Below, piece after piece: positions 46,754 to 56,812 of a stretch of DNA of 64,000 nucleotides. Source of the DNA: Torreya grandis (taxonomy: Eukaryota; Streptophyta; Pinopsida; Cupressales; Taxaceae); NCBI GenBank assembly GCA_037957365.1, contig JARHVA010002127.1, forward strand, positions 2,560,501 through 2,624,500, in the 5' to 3' direction. Every line of letters begins with the position of its first letter. Positions within the stretch are counted from its first letter, which is position 1. The translations under genes and the position numbers were made by a program. The notes beneath the pieces are model-generated. The model did not search any database. It was not told the origin of the DNA and saw only the letters and a program-made list of their open reading frames with translations.

Positions 46754-48012
46754 TATACATACTCATATTTGGTATTAGACACTTTAAAATGTCAATTTTG
46801 ACTAATATTTAGTATACATGACTTGTGTGCACATAATCAATTTTTTCTCATTTTCACGCCTAACATTTATCTTGTGTATGGGATTATCCTTTTTGAATTT
46901 TCATTAATAATACACATGAACAAAAACTTATTATCATATTCGGACTATGTCTTTATCTCAAATCATTATTTACTATTTTCTCGATGCTTTAGGATATCGT
47001 CAAATAGATTCAATTGCTAGAGTCAGTTTCCTTTGCTAGACTTGTCTTTACACCCTATGATGGTTATTTTACCATATAAAAATACTTTTTATGGGTTATT
47101 TCATAATTTTTCATGTTGTTTCAAAGTTAAATTACCTAGATATTTATTTGTATGAATATGTTCTAAGCCTATTCCTATCAAGCATCTATCTAGCAATCAC
47201 CTATCTATCACTGGAATATATTTTCACATTGAAAGGAACTTACCTAGAGCTTGAAAATACAAAACCCATAAAAGGATCAAATTTTGAGCCAAGTTTTAAT
47301 ATCATTTCAAGGTTAAAATAATAGGTTTTCAAATTTTTAAAGTCATATAAATGATTACACAACATTCTATTATTACACTAATCACACACACTCAACTAGG
47401 TGGGATAAATTTGTTTAGTTTAAGCCCACTTTGGATATTAGAATGTAGGTAGTGCTTATCCAATCAGTGTGGATTGGTTTATGTTTTCTCAAACCATCAT
47501 TTATAACTCATTTTTATAGTTCACTTTTATATCAAGAGTGCAATATAGGGTTTTGAGGTAAAGAGAAGAAAAACATAATTGTTCATGCAAGTACATAGAA
47601 ATATGAATATACATGAGGTATTTTAAGGTATAATCACAATAATTAAAACTATAATAGATATGAATCTATCTCTTGGATGAATTTTGTAAACTTCATACAA
47701 ATCTATTCTCCATAAATCCATCTAGTACAAGACTCGTAACAGTAGGTTTTATAGTTTTTTCGTAATTTGAGTCAAAATAGATTCCATAAATTTCATTTTT
47801 GATGACTTTACACTTTCAAAGACATGCAGAAAGCCTAAATAAGTTAAGTACCCTATCATTTAGGTCATTTCCATAAATTATAAATCATAATAAATTAATT
47901 ATACTATGTTGTTACATTCAATTTTTCTTGAATGTAGACATATGTTATACAATCTGATTAGACTCAATATTTTGACTTGTTTAGATAGTTAAATATAAAA
48001 TCAAATAAAATA
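46754..48012 (+). repeat. Gypsy-type 3' LTR
   Basis: 1259 bp, aligning from TATACATACTCATATTTGGTA to AAATCAAATAAAATA with the unit A and C LTRs (TGTAGACATT.ATATTTGGTA ... AAATCAATTAAAACA). The terminal TG and CA have decayed to TA and TA. Similarity to the unit C LTR is only about 75% by eye. Confidence 0.72.
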
Positions 48013-48870
48013 TTTATTGGTAGTTTATTAAATTATTTTTAATTATGTACATTCACTCATGTATATTTAGATCTATTTAATTGTGACTAGTTTATTCCTT
48101 ATTTTGTATAAAACTAGAATAAGGTTAAATACATATAAAACACATTTTAAAGGCTCATCTTGACTTAACAAACAAGACAAAAATAGTTTAATATGATTGA
48201 TGAGTACCCAAAAAACCTTAATTTATTTTTTGAGTATATTACAATTACATTACCTCTAATAAGGGAGTTTGATACTTCACACCCACATTTTTTACTATCA
48301 TAGAATCTTAGGTCATTTAAAAAATAGTGGCATGGACTTGAAACATATGACTCAAGATCTTATTAACAACAATAAAATTTAACTATAATAAATCAATATT
48401 AGTTTAAATAAACTGGTGGATCCTCTAAATAAACATTTAAATATTTTACATATTTACCTCCAAATCATACTAAGGAATAAGATAAAAGTGAAACTTATAA
48501 CACAATTGATGAGCAAAATAAAAAATATAACAAAGTGGCATTTGGCTATAACCCATATCCACTTGATGGATTTATTTGTGCTTCTGACTTAACTAAAATG
48601 AAGAAATCTGCTCTTCAAAGTTTTTGTTGATGAAAGTGAAATTCCACATTGTAGTTCATATATTAGTTAGTTATTTATAATAAACTTTATAGAAGGTAAT
48701 GAAATATAAGGAATTGGGTACATAATGGCTCAAACTTCATTTTTTTCATAAATGAGTTTATTTATAGGTGTGTATTTTATAAATAATATCTTATTTATGA
48801 ATAAATAGTTGAAGGATATAATGGCATGACACAAGAGTCATTAGGATGTATAATATTTCCTATTTGTATA
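48013..48870. other. No gene seen
   Basis: AT-rich DNA between two gypsy-type LTRs. Nothing recognisable. Confidence 0.5.
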
Positions 48871-49583
48871 TTCTAAATGTGGATTTTAAATGATAAATTA
48901 GTCTAATACACTTGGAAAGATCACTCATGGCTCAGCCTTTTAGTTCAAGACCTTTTATAATATCAAAAGTATTGTGTTCTCCATCTCACCATGCCTAAAT
49001 TATTATCTTATAATCCAAACCTGATATTTTAATTACCCAAATAACCTGTAGCCCAAAATTTGCTTAAAACCTAATTTATATTCTATTCTAGTGATTAAAA
49101 ATCTTTAGCAACTTCCTTTTTCCCATACACTACAATCCAAACTAGGGCATAACATTGATTTTAGTGTCCTAGGTCTGAATCTATAACCTTAAAATGGTCA
49201 AAATTATAAATGTTTTGACATGTATGGGTTGGGATATCATATTGTGTTAGCATTCTAGTGAGATAATTGAAAAAGGTGTGTATAAATACAAATAAAATAA
49301 CATTCCTTATCATCAAGTATAAATCAAGCACACATCTATTTTATACCAAGAAAAAGAACTTCTAAAGCTCACAAAACTACCTTATTCTTCCCTATTTACA
49401 AAGTACTCATAAGAGAATTATTATTACAAGTTTGAACCATTCAAAGAGCATCCCATGATAATTATTTTTCAAGTTTTAAGAAAATCACTACATGCACTCG
49501 CATATAACATATTGCATAATTATTCACACACAATTCCATATAAGGGGGTGAACTAAATTGGTATAAATCTCTCTTTAGAATAT
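48871..49583 (+). repeat. Gypsy-type LTR, left part, interrupted
   Basis: The end of this stretch (ATTCACACACAATTCCATATAAGGGGGTGAAC...AATCTCTCTTTAGAATAT) corresponds to the middle of the unit LTRs and continues after the copia insertion at 56182 (ACATGTCTATATAGATAATGCTCA, counterpart of ATAGGTAGTGCTTAGCCACTC). The left boundary is not resolved; it is estimated from LTR length. Confidence 0.5.
49579..49583. other. Target site duplication AATAT (left)
   Basis: AATAT before the element and AATAC after it (56182-56186): four of five match, consistent with one C-to-T change. Confidence 0.7.
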
Positions 49584-50052
49584 TATCATAGTTGTTGCCA
49601 AAATCTAGATAATGCGAATGCAATGGAGATGTGATCACATGAGATGAAGCAAGTGCACACCACATAGATGCTAAAGCAATTTGAAATTATAGAAGAAGAT
49701 AAATTGCACAATACAAAATGGAGAAAACTAAAATATGATTAACATGAGATGGCCAAAGTGAAGAATACATATAGGAGAGCATGTAAGTAATTCCTCCACA
49801 AAAGGTGGTCAAGGCACCCCAAGAATAGATTATAACTCCTCCATGAAAGGTGGTGACAAGGTGATAAGAATAGAGAAGTAACTCCCATCAAGGGAGTTAC
49901 TTATGACACTCTTATGACACCTATGACACATCTATGACATACATCTCCACATAAGCTATCCTGTCCCACAAATGCAAGAAAACTCCATGTAAGCACAATA
50001 AATATAATTTCCCTAATTAAATAATAGGGAAAAATAAAAACCTACACTAATA
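49584..50052 (-). repeat. 3' LTR of copia element 3
   Basis: Plus-strand start TATCATAG, end CTACACTAATA. On the minus strand the LTR runs TATTAG ... TGATA, so the outer G of TG is A in both LTRs. Contains two 18-bp direct repeats (49792-49809 and 49837-49854; TCCTCCA..AAAGGTGGT) and a 9-base perfect hairpin (49878-49900). Confidence 0.9.
49878..49900. repeat. Perfect hairpin in copia 3 LTR (left copy)
   Basis: GTAACTCCC, ATCAA loop, GGGAGTTAC. Conserved without change in the other LTR at 56018-56040. Confidence 0.9.
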
Positions 50053-50062
50053 CCCCCATAAG
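50053..50062 (-). other. Polypurine tract of copia element 3
   Basis: On the minus strand CTTATGGGGG runs into the LTR start TATTAG. Confidence 0.8.
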
Positions 50063-50187
50063 CGCAGCTTAGTTGGGCAGTGTGGAAATAAAAAATGGGT
50101 CCCAGCAACTAGGCCTGATGAGGTACCCATGTACAAATGCAATCTCCCATAAGATAGAGAAAAGGAGAAAACCCATAGGAAAAAACT

Positions 50188-50198
50188 CCCCCCCCCCC
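50188..50198. repeat. Poly(C) run, 11 bases
   Basis: C11 on the plus strand (G11 along the element), between the RNase H end and the purine tract. Likely length-variable. Confidence 0.9.
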
Positions 50199-50279
50199 AA
50201 AAGAGAGACATAAAAGAAAGAAGAGGCTAGTGCCTCCCCTGAAGATGATGCTACTACAGATGTGGACCGCACCCTAAGA

Positions 50280-50887
50280 AGAGCTTGTAGATGAATGAAC
50301 TTGCTCTCAGTGAAATGTTTGGTGAAGATGTCTACAACCTACTCTAAAGACTGGAAAAATATCAAGTCAATGACCTAACTATGAATAAGATCCCAAATGA
50401 AATGCATGTGAATCTCTATGTGCTTGGTCCACTGGTGTTGAACTGGATTCGTACAAATCTAAATGGTACTCTAGTTGTCACAATAAATGATGGTGGGCTG
50501 CCTGATAAGAATGCTAAACTCAGAAAGTATCCCTTGAAGCCAAATAGCCTCAGTAACTACATTAACAACTCCCATATACTTTGCCTCTATGGATGATATA
50601 GCAATAGCATTTTGATTCTTGCTAGACCAACTAATAAGACCAGAACCTAGGGAGAAATTGTAACCAAAAGTAGACTTGTGAGTTTGTGAATCACCAGCCC
50701 AGTCTGAATCTATATATCTGACCAAGTCAACCTCTATGCTAAATTTGTAATGAATCTTGTATCTATGTGAACCCTGTATGTAATGCAAGATCCTCTTAGC
50801 TACTTTCCAATGCAACTCATGAGGTTCCTGCATGAATCTGGAGAAAAGTCCCATTGTATATGATATGTCAGGCCTAGTGTGAGTCAA
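50280..50887 (-). pseudogene. Copia element 3 RNase H and polyprotein end
   Basis: RNase H degrades the RNA strand of the RNA/DNA hybrid during reverse transcription. The open part (50471-50887) holds THTRPDISYTMGLFSRFM, then the active-site residues: D60 and D62 in RYIDSDWAGD, E101 in AISSIEAKYMG (the usual AEY is AKY), and D137 in IIYCDN. A TAG in place of a Gln codon ends it at 50471. The trace continues in frame-like pieces (KHIEIHMHFI, DIFTKHF) to about 50280, the normal end of a copia polyprotein. It is separated from RT only by one TAA at 50909. Nearly complete, but not translatable as one piece. Confidence 0.88.
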
Positions 50888-50908
50888 GTAGATGAGACTA
50901 CCAACAAG

Positions 50909-51702
50909 TTATCGATATCGAGTGGCATCAACCAATGGTGAAGAACAATGAGTCTTAAGCTTGACTCCTGATAAAAAGGGAGTTAGAGATGGCTTGCAAT
51001 CAGTCATGTAAAACTGAGCCAATAAGTCAAGAGCATACTTAGGTTGTGTAAGAGAAATCCCTGAATCTGATTGTGAGATCTCAATGCCAAGGAAGTAGTG
51101 CAACAAACCCAAGTCTGTCATGTCAAATCTATCTTGAAGAGATGCCTTCACTGCTGCAATAGCCAATGAAGAACTCTTGGTGATCAAAAGGTCATCAACA
51201 TATATAACCAAAATCAGGAGTGAATCATCCTGTCGCAAGAAGTAGACATTGGGGTTAGAATGGCACCTAGTGAAACCCACTATGAGAAGGAACAAATCCA
51301 TCTTGGCGTACCATGCCTGAGGGGCCTGTTTGAGGCCATAGATAGATTTCCTAAGTCTACATACTAAGGAAGAATCCTGAATAAATCTTGGTGGCTGCTC
51401 CATGTAGATCTCCTCCTCTAGGTCTCCATGAAGAAAGGCACTCTTCACATCCATCTATTACACATCCCAACCATGTGATGCGGCAATAGCTAAGGTGAGT
51501 CGAATAGAAGTCATCTTTGCAATGGGTGAAAAGGTCTTTGAGTAGTCAATGACTGCCACCTGTGAGAAACCCTTGGTGACCAATCATGCCTTGTACTTAT
51601 CAACTGACCCATCTGCTACAAACTTGGTCTGATATATCCACATACATCAAACCATCTTTCTTCCCTTAGGAAGTGAAGTCAAATCCCAAGTGTGATTTTT
51701 GA
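50909..51702 (-). pseudogene. Copia element 3 reverse transcriptase
   Basis: Copies the element's RNA into DNA. The N-terminal part (51455-51702) is readable with four stops: NHTWDLTSLPKGRKMV, then a TGA for Trp, YQTKF, LVTKGFSQ, FSPIAKMTSIRLTLAIAASH. The open part (50909-51454, 181 residues) begins MDVKSAFLHGDLEEEIYM, has CRLRKSIYGLKQAPQAWYAKM at 32-52 and the catalytic YVDD at residues 85-88 (VIYVDDLLIT), then DMTDLGLLHYFLGIEI. All RT motifs of the copia family are present and the catalytic Asp pair is intact, so inactivity is due to stops in the N-terminal part and the upstream frameshift. Confidence 0.92.
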
Positions 51703-52116
51703 TTAAGGAAGAATATTATTCCTCCATGGCACTCTGCCACTCAGGTACCCCAGATGCCTCTCAAAAAGTTTGTGGATTTGAAATTGAAGCAAAGAAGGCA
51801 TGTGGATCTCTCTAAAAATCCCCCTAGTATGTCTGTCATCTACGAGATCTCCTGCCCAAGTGCCAACACTCTCAATTATCTGTCTGGCCCAAAGTGGCTT
51901 GGAAGTGGGTGAGTCAGGTGCTAACTCCTCATCCTCTAACTGAATAGAGGTGGATGACACTGCATCATTATCCTCACTATCTAAACTCAAAGAAGAAGAA
52001 GATGTTTCTAGCTCAAGAACTTGTTATGGCTGATCTGAATCTGATGAGGAATCATCATGAAGAAGTAGATCTGATGAGGGAAAAGAAGTGTCAAGTGTTG
52101 AGTCTCTAGGACTCTC
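51703..52116 (-). pseudogene. Copia element 3 integrase-RT linker
   Basis: Acidic, serine-rich spacer typical between copia integrase and RT: LDSEDNDAVSSTSIQLEDEE, then KPLWARQIIESVGTW (counterpart of the KP.WA.. block). It starts after the TAG at 52117 and contains a second TAG and at least one frameshift; the RT frame differs from the integrase frame. The final 40 residues of the open frame 51703-51990 (after RHTRG) are read in the wrong frame. Confidence 0.75.
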
Positions 52117-54126
52117 CTAAAAATGGACACTTCTCTTGATGAACAACTCATGAGTGACTAGATCTAGAAGGTGATACCCCTTAATACCATTTGGATATCC
52201 TACAAAGATGCAAGGCTTAGACTGATGTTTCATAGCTTTGCATTTCTTCTTCAGTATGCGGGCCATGGATGGGGATCTAAAAACCCTGAGGTACTCAACA
52301 TTAGGTGTCCTTTTATGCCAAGCTTCAAAGGGTGTTATCCCTTTCAAAGCTTTGTGAAGAACCCTATTTTGAATGTAGCAAGCATAATTGATGGCTTCAG
52401 CCCAGTATCGTGGTGCTAAGGATTTGGAGTGAATCATACAGCTACCCATCTCTTTCAAGAACCTATTTTTGTGTTCTGCAACCCCATTCTGTGAAGGACT
52501 ATAAGTGACTATGTGCTGCAAATCAATCCCCTCTGTGGTGTAAAAATGCTCAAACATGTTGCTAACATACTCCCCTCCATTATCAATTCGAAGAACCTTG
52601 ATGGATTTCTCACTCTGTTTCTCAACAAGAGCCTTGAAGTATAGAAAATTTTCAAACAATTCAGACTTTTGTTTGAGAAAATATATCCAAGTGTACCTAG
52701 AGAAATCATCAATGAAAGTGAGGATGTACTTGGCCCTTGTGAAAGATGGTTTGGGAAAGGGTCCTGATACATCACTATGGACAAACTCCAAAGGTTGTGA
52801 AGCCCTCCAAGATTTACCTTTGTCAAATTTTGCTTTGGGATGCTTCCCAAGGGAGCACCCCTCACAAAGTCCTTTTGAGAGTTGGACATGAGGCAAGCCA
52901 ATGACCATGTCATGTTTGCAAAGTTGATCAAGGTAGCGGTAGTTAAGGTGGCCAAACCGCTCATGCCATAATTTGATAAATTCATTTGAATGAATCAACA
53001 ATGCTATTGGAGAAGAATCTAGTGAAAAATGTGAGAAGGTGTATAACCTTGCTTGGTGATCTGCCCTAACCACTGCCACTATAGTATCACTATGCAACTC
53101 CCTGATAGCCACTAAATTTGGTGAGAACTCAACTCTCATGCCCTGACCAATGTGAGTGGTTTGATACATTGATAGGAGATTATTTGAAAGAGAAGGAACA
53201 ATTAGAACATTATTGAATGTTCCTCCTTCCATTTCAATTGACCCTCTCCCTACAATAGAAATTGATGTGTCATCACCCAAACTAATTGAAGTCATGCTAC
53301 AAGGCTCTAAAGATGAAAACTCAACTAGTGAAGAGCCCATGTGGTGAGAAGCACCTAAATTAATGACCCATGATGTTGTAGAAGCTATAGTAGCTACAAG
53401 GGCCTTTCCCTTTTCTCTCTCCTTACCCTTGCCTTTTGCCTTGGTAGAATCTTGGGTAGATGAATTCTGCTTGATGGACTCAGAAACACCTATGTTGTGC
53501 TTCTCTAGAAGATGAGTTAGGTGATCTATTTGTTTTTTCATGCATTTGTGTTCATCATGCCGTATATTTTTACAATAGGCACACTTAACCTTCTCCTTCT
53601 TAGGTTTAACATTGGAAGAGGAAGACTCAATGTTGTTTTCGGTAGGATTATTGTTTTCTTTCTTCTTCTCCTGGTCCTTGTTCTTTTTCTTCTTCTCTTT
53701 TGTTAAAGTCTTATCCTTACCATTTCTAGCTATCAAAGCTTGGGGTTGAGTAGACTTCATTGTGCCCAGTTGAATTAGCTTATCTTTCTCCCTAGTCAAG
53801 TCGGCAATGAATGAATCCAAAGAAGGCATTTTCCATGTAGTGCCAAGGGCACTTTTTGTGGCATGGAAAGTGGAGACAAAGACTGAATAGCTTGGACCTA
53901 ACTTTATGAGAATAGAAAGGATGAGTTGATCATCTTTCTTCTCTATCCCACATTCTTTCAATTGCAATCTAAGGGCCTTAAACTTAGTGAAGAAGTCCTG
54001 TAGGGTGTCAAAGTTGCTAGGATATAGACTTATGAGTTCATTTTTGAGCTCATGACCTCTCATCTCATCAAGCTTCCCAAATAAGAGTTCTAAGGTGTCC
54101 CATATGTCTTTAGGAGTCTTGGTAGT
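52117..54126 (-). CDS. Copia element 3 gag C-terminus, protease and integrase (open, 648 residues from first Met)
   Basis: Open from 54126 after a stop in gag; numbering is from Met at 54063. Residues 1-120: gag (FFTKFKALRLQLKECGI). 121-160: Lys/Glu/Asn-rich stretch. 161-174: zinc knuckle CAYCKNIRHDEHKC (C161, C164, H169, C174; the usual Gly before His is Arg). 231-241: protease SWVINLGASHH, where the catalytic Asp is Asn235 and D-S-G reads N-L-G. 361-403: pre-integrase zinc finger H367, H372, C400, C403. 425-560: integrase core with D431, D494 and E530, giving the D,D(35)E spacing. The knuckle and integrase look intact, but the protease cannot be active, so the polyprotein could not be processed. 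Ends at a TAG that replaces a Gln codon. Confidence 0.9.
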   Translation of the reverse strand, partial: TTKTPKDIWDTLELLFGKLDEMRGHELKNELISLYPSNFDTLQDFFTKFKALRLQLKECGIEKKDDQLILSILIKLGPSYSVFVSTFHATKSALGTTWKMPSLDSFIADLTREKDKLIQLGTMKSTQPQALIARNGKDKTLTKEKKKKNKDQEKKKENNNPTENNIESSSSNVKPKKEKVKCAYCKNIRHDEHKCMKKQIDHLTHLLEKHNIGVSESIKQNSSTQDSTKAKGKGKEREKGKALVATIASTTSWVINLGASHHMGSSLVEFSSLEPCSMTSISLGDDTSISIVGRGSIEMEGGTFNNVLIVPSLSNNLLSMYQTTHIGQGMRVEFSPNLVAIRELHSDTIVAVVRADHQARLYTFSHFSLDSSPIALLIHSNEFIKLWHERFGHLNYRYLDQLCKHDMVIGLPHVQLSKGLCEGCSLGKHPKAKFDKGKSWRASQPLEFVHSDVSGPFPKPSFTRAKYILTFIDDFSRYTWIYFLKQKSELFENFLYFKALVEKQSEKSIKVLRIDNGGEYVSNMFEHFYTTEGIDLQHIVTYSPSQNGVAEHKNRFLKEMGSCMIHSKSLAPRYWAEAINYACYIQNRVLHKALKGITPFEAWHKRTPNVEYLRVFRSPSMARILKKKCKAMKHQSKPCIFVGYPNGIKGYHLLDLVTHELFIKRSVHF

Positions 54127-54348
54127 TTATAAATGGAAGAGAAGTTTTGGAGACATGAACAAGCTCAGTAGTCCATAGGCTTCATCACTATGATTGTACC
54201 ACTTGACCTTTTCAGCATCAGTGCTAGGTTCTACTTCAGTACCCATGGTGATCCTATACAATACTTTGCTTCTAAGAATGATTGACATTTTAACCTTCCA
54301 TTCATGATAGTTGAAGGGTGTTAGGGGTTTAATTTGAAAAGATTCCAT
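54127..54348 (-). pseudogene. Copia element 3 gag N-terminus
   Basis: Starts MESFQIKPLTPFNYHEWKVK, the copia gag N-terminal block (FxG.NY..W...M), and runs 73 residues to SLFMSPKLLFHL, where TAA replaces a Gln codon (54127-54129). The same frame continues directly into the next open stretch with TKTPKDIWDTLELLFGKL. A single base change therefore separates the two gag parts. Confidence 0.88.
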
Positions 54349-55716
54349 TTTAATATGAATTTAGGTGAAGTTGTGTTGATTGCAAGTTGTGAAATTATGC
54401 AGAAAGGAGAATGAAAGCAAAGATATGCAAGTTGTGAAAAGCAATCACACCCCCCTAAAATGTTGATCCCCCTAAATATGAAAGTGAATGCTAAAAATAT
54501 ATTGGGATCAGTTGAGAATGTGTCTTAAAGCAATTAGTATAAGACTTTGAGCAAACAAGACGTTGGACTCAGCCGAAAATGCGTCTCGAGAGACCCAAAT
54601 TTTAGGCACTTTATAAACTAGTAAATTTTTGATAAATAACAAGCCTACACTATGTAAAATTGAATTACAAACACTTTTTCAAAAAATGTCACCCAAATCT
54701 GAGCTACTGTTTGCAAGATATTAAAGGTTCAATTTTCCTGTAAACTAGTGTTTTTGCAAAAAAAGCACTAAAACATTAAAAAAATGCCTATTTTGAGAGA
54801 GAAAGTGGCCTTCCAACCACTCATTAGATTCAACACAGAGTGATGAATCCAAAGGAGGTCTTTTTGAGGGGGAATTGGCCTCCTACCAACCTAGGCCTCA
54901 CCCTTCGTCTTTGACAGGCGAAGATACAAGTTTAAATCTAAACCCCCAAATTATCAAATTATCTAAAAAACTTAATATTTAGTTAAATTGATTGATTTTT
55001 TTTTGACAAGTCAATTTTAACTAAAAAATAAATTTGAAGATATAATTAACAGAATGGCCAAGTATCTAAGGGTCCATGTGGGACGCCAAACAAGAAAAAG
55101 TGCCATTTTCAAAAAAATTACTGGCAAAATTCTCTCACCAAAAAAAAGGCACAGTTCTGATTTGCTAGGCAAATAAAAGTTATGAATCTATAGACTTCAA
55201 CACACAGCAGGTCTGGCATGCAGAATAAGACTAGAATAAGGTGCCATTTTTAGAAAAAGATAGTCCTAATTTTGCTCACTACGCACCTGCATGTTGGATG
55301 TCGTACAACTGCTTGGCGTGGCTGATGCTGCTCCTCCCTCTGCTCGCTCCCTGCACAAAATAATGGTGCCCAAGATGAATTATAAAAATAAGGTGCATAA
55401 AAGTGCAATCAAGCAGGCCATTTTTGCCAAGCCAACTGCTAAACCAACCACTGCAAAGAAGGTTGCCAGAAGGCCTGCAAGGATGTTGCCATTGCAAAAC
55501 TAGCACCTGAAGTTGCTGCTATGCCTATAAAGATTGAAGAGAAGATAGCCAAGACACCCAAAAGCCAAGGATCCCAAGGAAAAGATACAAGAAATGATAT
55601 TGAAAGTTTTTTTTAATTTTAGATCAGATCTAGAAATAAAAAAAATAAAGAGAACTCCACTCCTCTTGATTTCAAAATAAACTAATAGCATAAGTAGATG
55701 CACGATTACTAGGTTT
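54349..55716 (-). other. Copia element 3 leader, unusually long
   Basis: About 1.37 kb between the primer site and the gag start. It contains a GC-richer stretch at about 55280-55620 described separately. Otherwise AT-rich with no gene. Confidence 0.6.
55285..55610 (+). pseudogene. Lys/Ala/Pro-rich fragment, possibly a captured host exon
   Basis: On the strand opposite to the element there is a 70-codon open frame (55291-55503): DVVQLLGVADAAPPSARSLH, HKSAIKQAIFAKPTAKPTTA, KKVARRPARMLPL. In the next frame it continues KLAPEVAAMPIKIEEKIAKT, PKSQGSQGKD. The Lys-Ala-Pro composition resembles the basic tails of linker histones or ribosomal proteins, and base composition differs from the neighbours. 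LTR elements sometimes carry captured gene pieces in non-coding positions. I do not recognise a specific protein, and it could be chance. Confidence 0.3.
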
Positions 55717-55728
55717 GCTCTGATACCA
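55717..55728 (-). other. Initiator-Met primer binding site of copia element 3
   Basis: On the minus strand TGGTATCAGAGC, an exact standard copia site, directly beside the LTR. Confidence 0.93.
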
Positions 55729-56181
55729 TATCAGAATTGTTTCCAAAATCTGGATAATGTGAATGCAATGGAGATGTGATCACATGAGATGAAGCAAGTG
55801 CACACCACATAGATGCTAAAGCAATTTGAAATTATACAAGAAGATAAATTGCATAAGACAAAATAGAGAAAACCAAAATCTGATTAACATGAGATGGCCA
55901 AAGTGAAGAATACATATAGGAGAGCATGTAACTCCTCCACAAAAGGTGGTAAGGCACCCCAATAATAGACTGTAACTCCTCCATGAAAGGTGGTCACAAG
56001 GTGCTAAGAATAAAGAAGTAACTCCCATCAAGGGAGTTACTTATGACACCTATGACACATCTATGACAAACATCTCCACATAAGCTAGCCTATCCCACAA
56101 ATGTAGGAAAACTCCATGTAAGCACAAGAAATATAATTTCCCTAATTAAATAATAGGGAAAAATAAAAACCTACACTAATA
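55729..56181 (-). repeat. 5' LTR of copia element 3
   Basis: 453 bp, plus-strand TATCAGAATTG to CTACACTAATA. It lacks two short stretches present in the left LTR, one of them a duplicated TCTTATGACAC. Contains the same hairpin (56018-56040) and 18-bp direct repeats. Confidence 0.9.
56018..56040. repeat. Perfect hairpin in copia 3 LTR (right copy)
   Basis: Same GTAACTCCC, ATCAA, GGGAGTTAC as at 49878-49900. Confidence 0.9.
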
Positions 56182-56186
56182 AATAC
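56182..56186. other. Target site duplication AATAC (right)
   Basis: Matches AATAT at 49579-49583 except the last base. Confidence 0.7.
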
Positions 56187-56798
56187 ATGTCTATATAGAT
56201 AATGCTCATTGATAGATGGGTCTTTGAGTCCAACTGAAATTCAATTGAGCCCACTAACCCTTGTTTTATAAGGTGGCATTCCCTAATTGGAGGACCTATG
56301 GTTTTAATCTACATACAAATATTTAAAACATGTGGAAAAGATCCAAAAGGGGAATATTAAAGGTGACAATGAGCCTTAACAGGCACAAGTTGAATTTATA
56401 TAAAATATTTACACCTCATTATGGACATAAGTATCATAACTAGGATAGAAGCAACAACTCTAGTGTTTGGATTCTGATGGTAGTGTCTAATCAACTAGTG
56501 AGCTGATATTTCGAATATGACATATCCCTATAGAGTAATAGCCTACCTTATTATACCCTTGTATTTCCTAGATCTACTTGTGAATTAATAAAAAAGATAA
56601 GTAGTATCTCTTCTTCGTGTTTAAGCATTTAAATTACTATTTAACATTATACTTTCTATATTTATCATACTTACATAACTCAACCTTATTTAAGAATATT
56701 ATGAATATGAATTATTTAATTGGCCTAATTTTATAATATCCTATTTATTTATTTGATTAAGCTGTTGTCCCACTAAGTCTTTCTAAAAAGGGCTAAGC
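56182..56798 (+). repeat. Gypsy-type LTR, right part
   Basis: Continuation of the interrupted LTR: ATAATGCTCATTGATAGATG, then TCAACTGAGCCCA-like text, ending AAGGGCTAAGCA. With the left part it matches the distance from the conserved core to the LTR end in units A and C (about 640-680 bases). A primer site follows. Confidence 0.6.
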
Positions 56799-56801
56799 AT
56801 T

Positions 56802-56812
56802 TGGTGAACCCA
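56802..56812 (+). other. Primer binding site (TGGTGAACCCA)
   Basis: TGGTGAACCCA, identical to 8145-8155, a few bases after the LTR end. It marks the start of another gypsy-type internal region running right. Confidence 0.65.

Larger units (their letters stand above)
49584..56181 (-). mobile_element. Ty1/copia element 3, minus strand, best preserved
   Basis: 6598 bp with LTRs of 469 and 453 bp, initiator-Met primer site, gag, protease, integrase, RT and RNase H in copia order, and a purine tract, all read on the minus strand. LTR differences by hand are about 25 substitutions plus three short gaps (5-6%). Damage in the coding region is limited to a few stops, frameshifts in the linker before RT, and a lost protease residue. 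It sits inside a gypsy-type LTR. Confidence 0.95.

Noticed and set aside
48010..48030. TTGGTAG after the LTR at 46754-48012 as a primer site
   Set aside because: Offset and sequence do not fit TGGTGAACCCA, and the purine tract before this LTR marks it as a 3' LTR.
50188..50198. C11 run as part of the polypurine tract
   Set aside because: It lies about 130 bases from the LTR; the tract next to the LTR (50053-50062) fits better.
52556..52891. 111-codon plus-strand frame in copia 3
   Set aside because: Antisense shadow of integrase.
52509..52985. 158-codon minus-strand frame inside the copia 3 integrase region
   Set aside because: Alternate frame of the integrase coding sequence; the integrase frame has the conserved residues.
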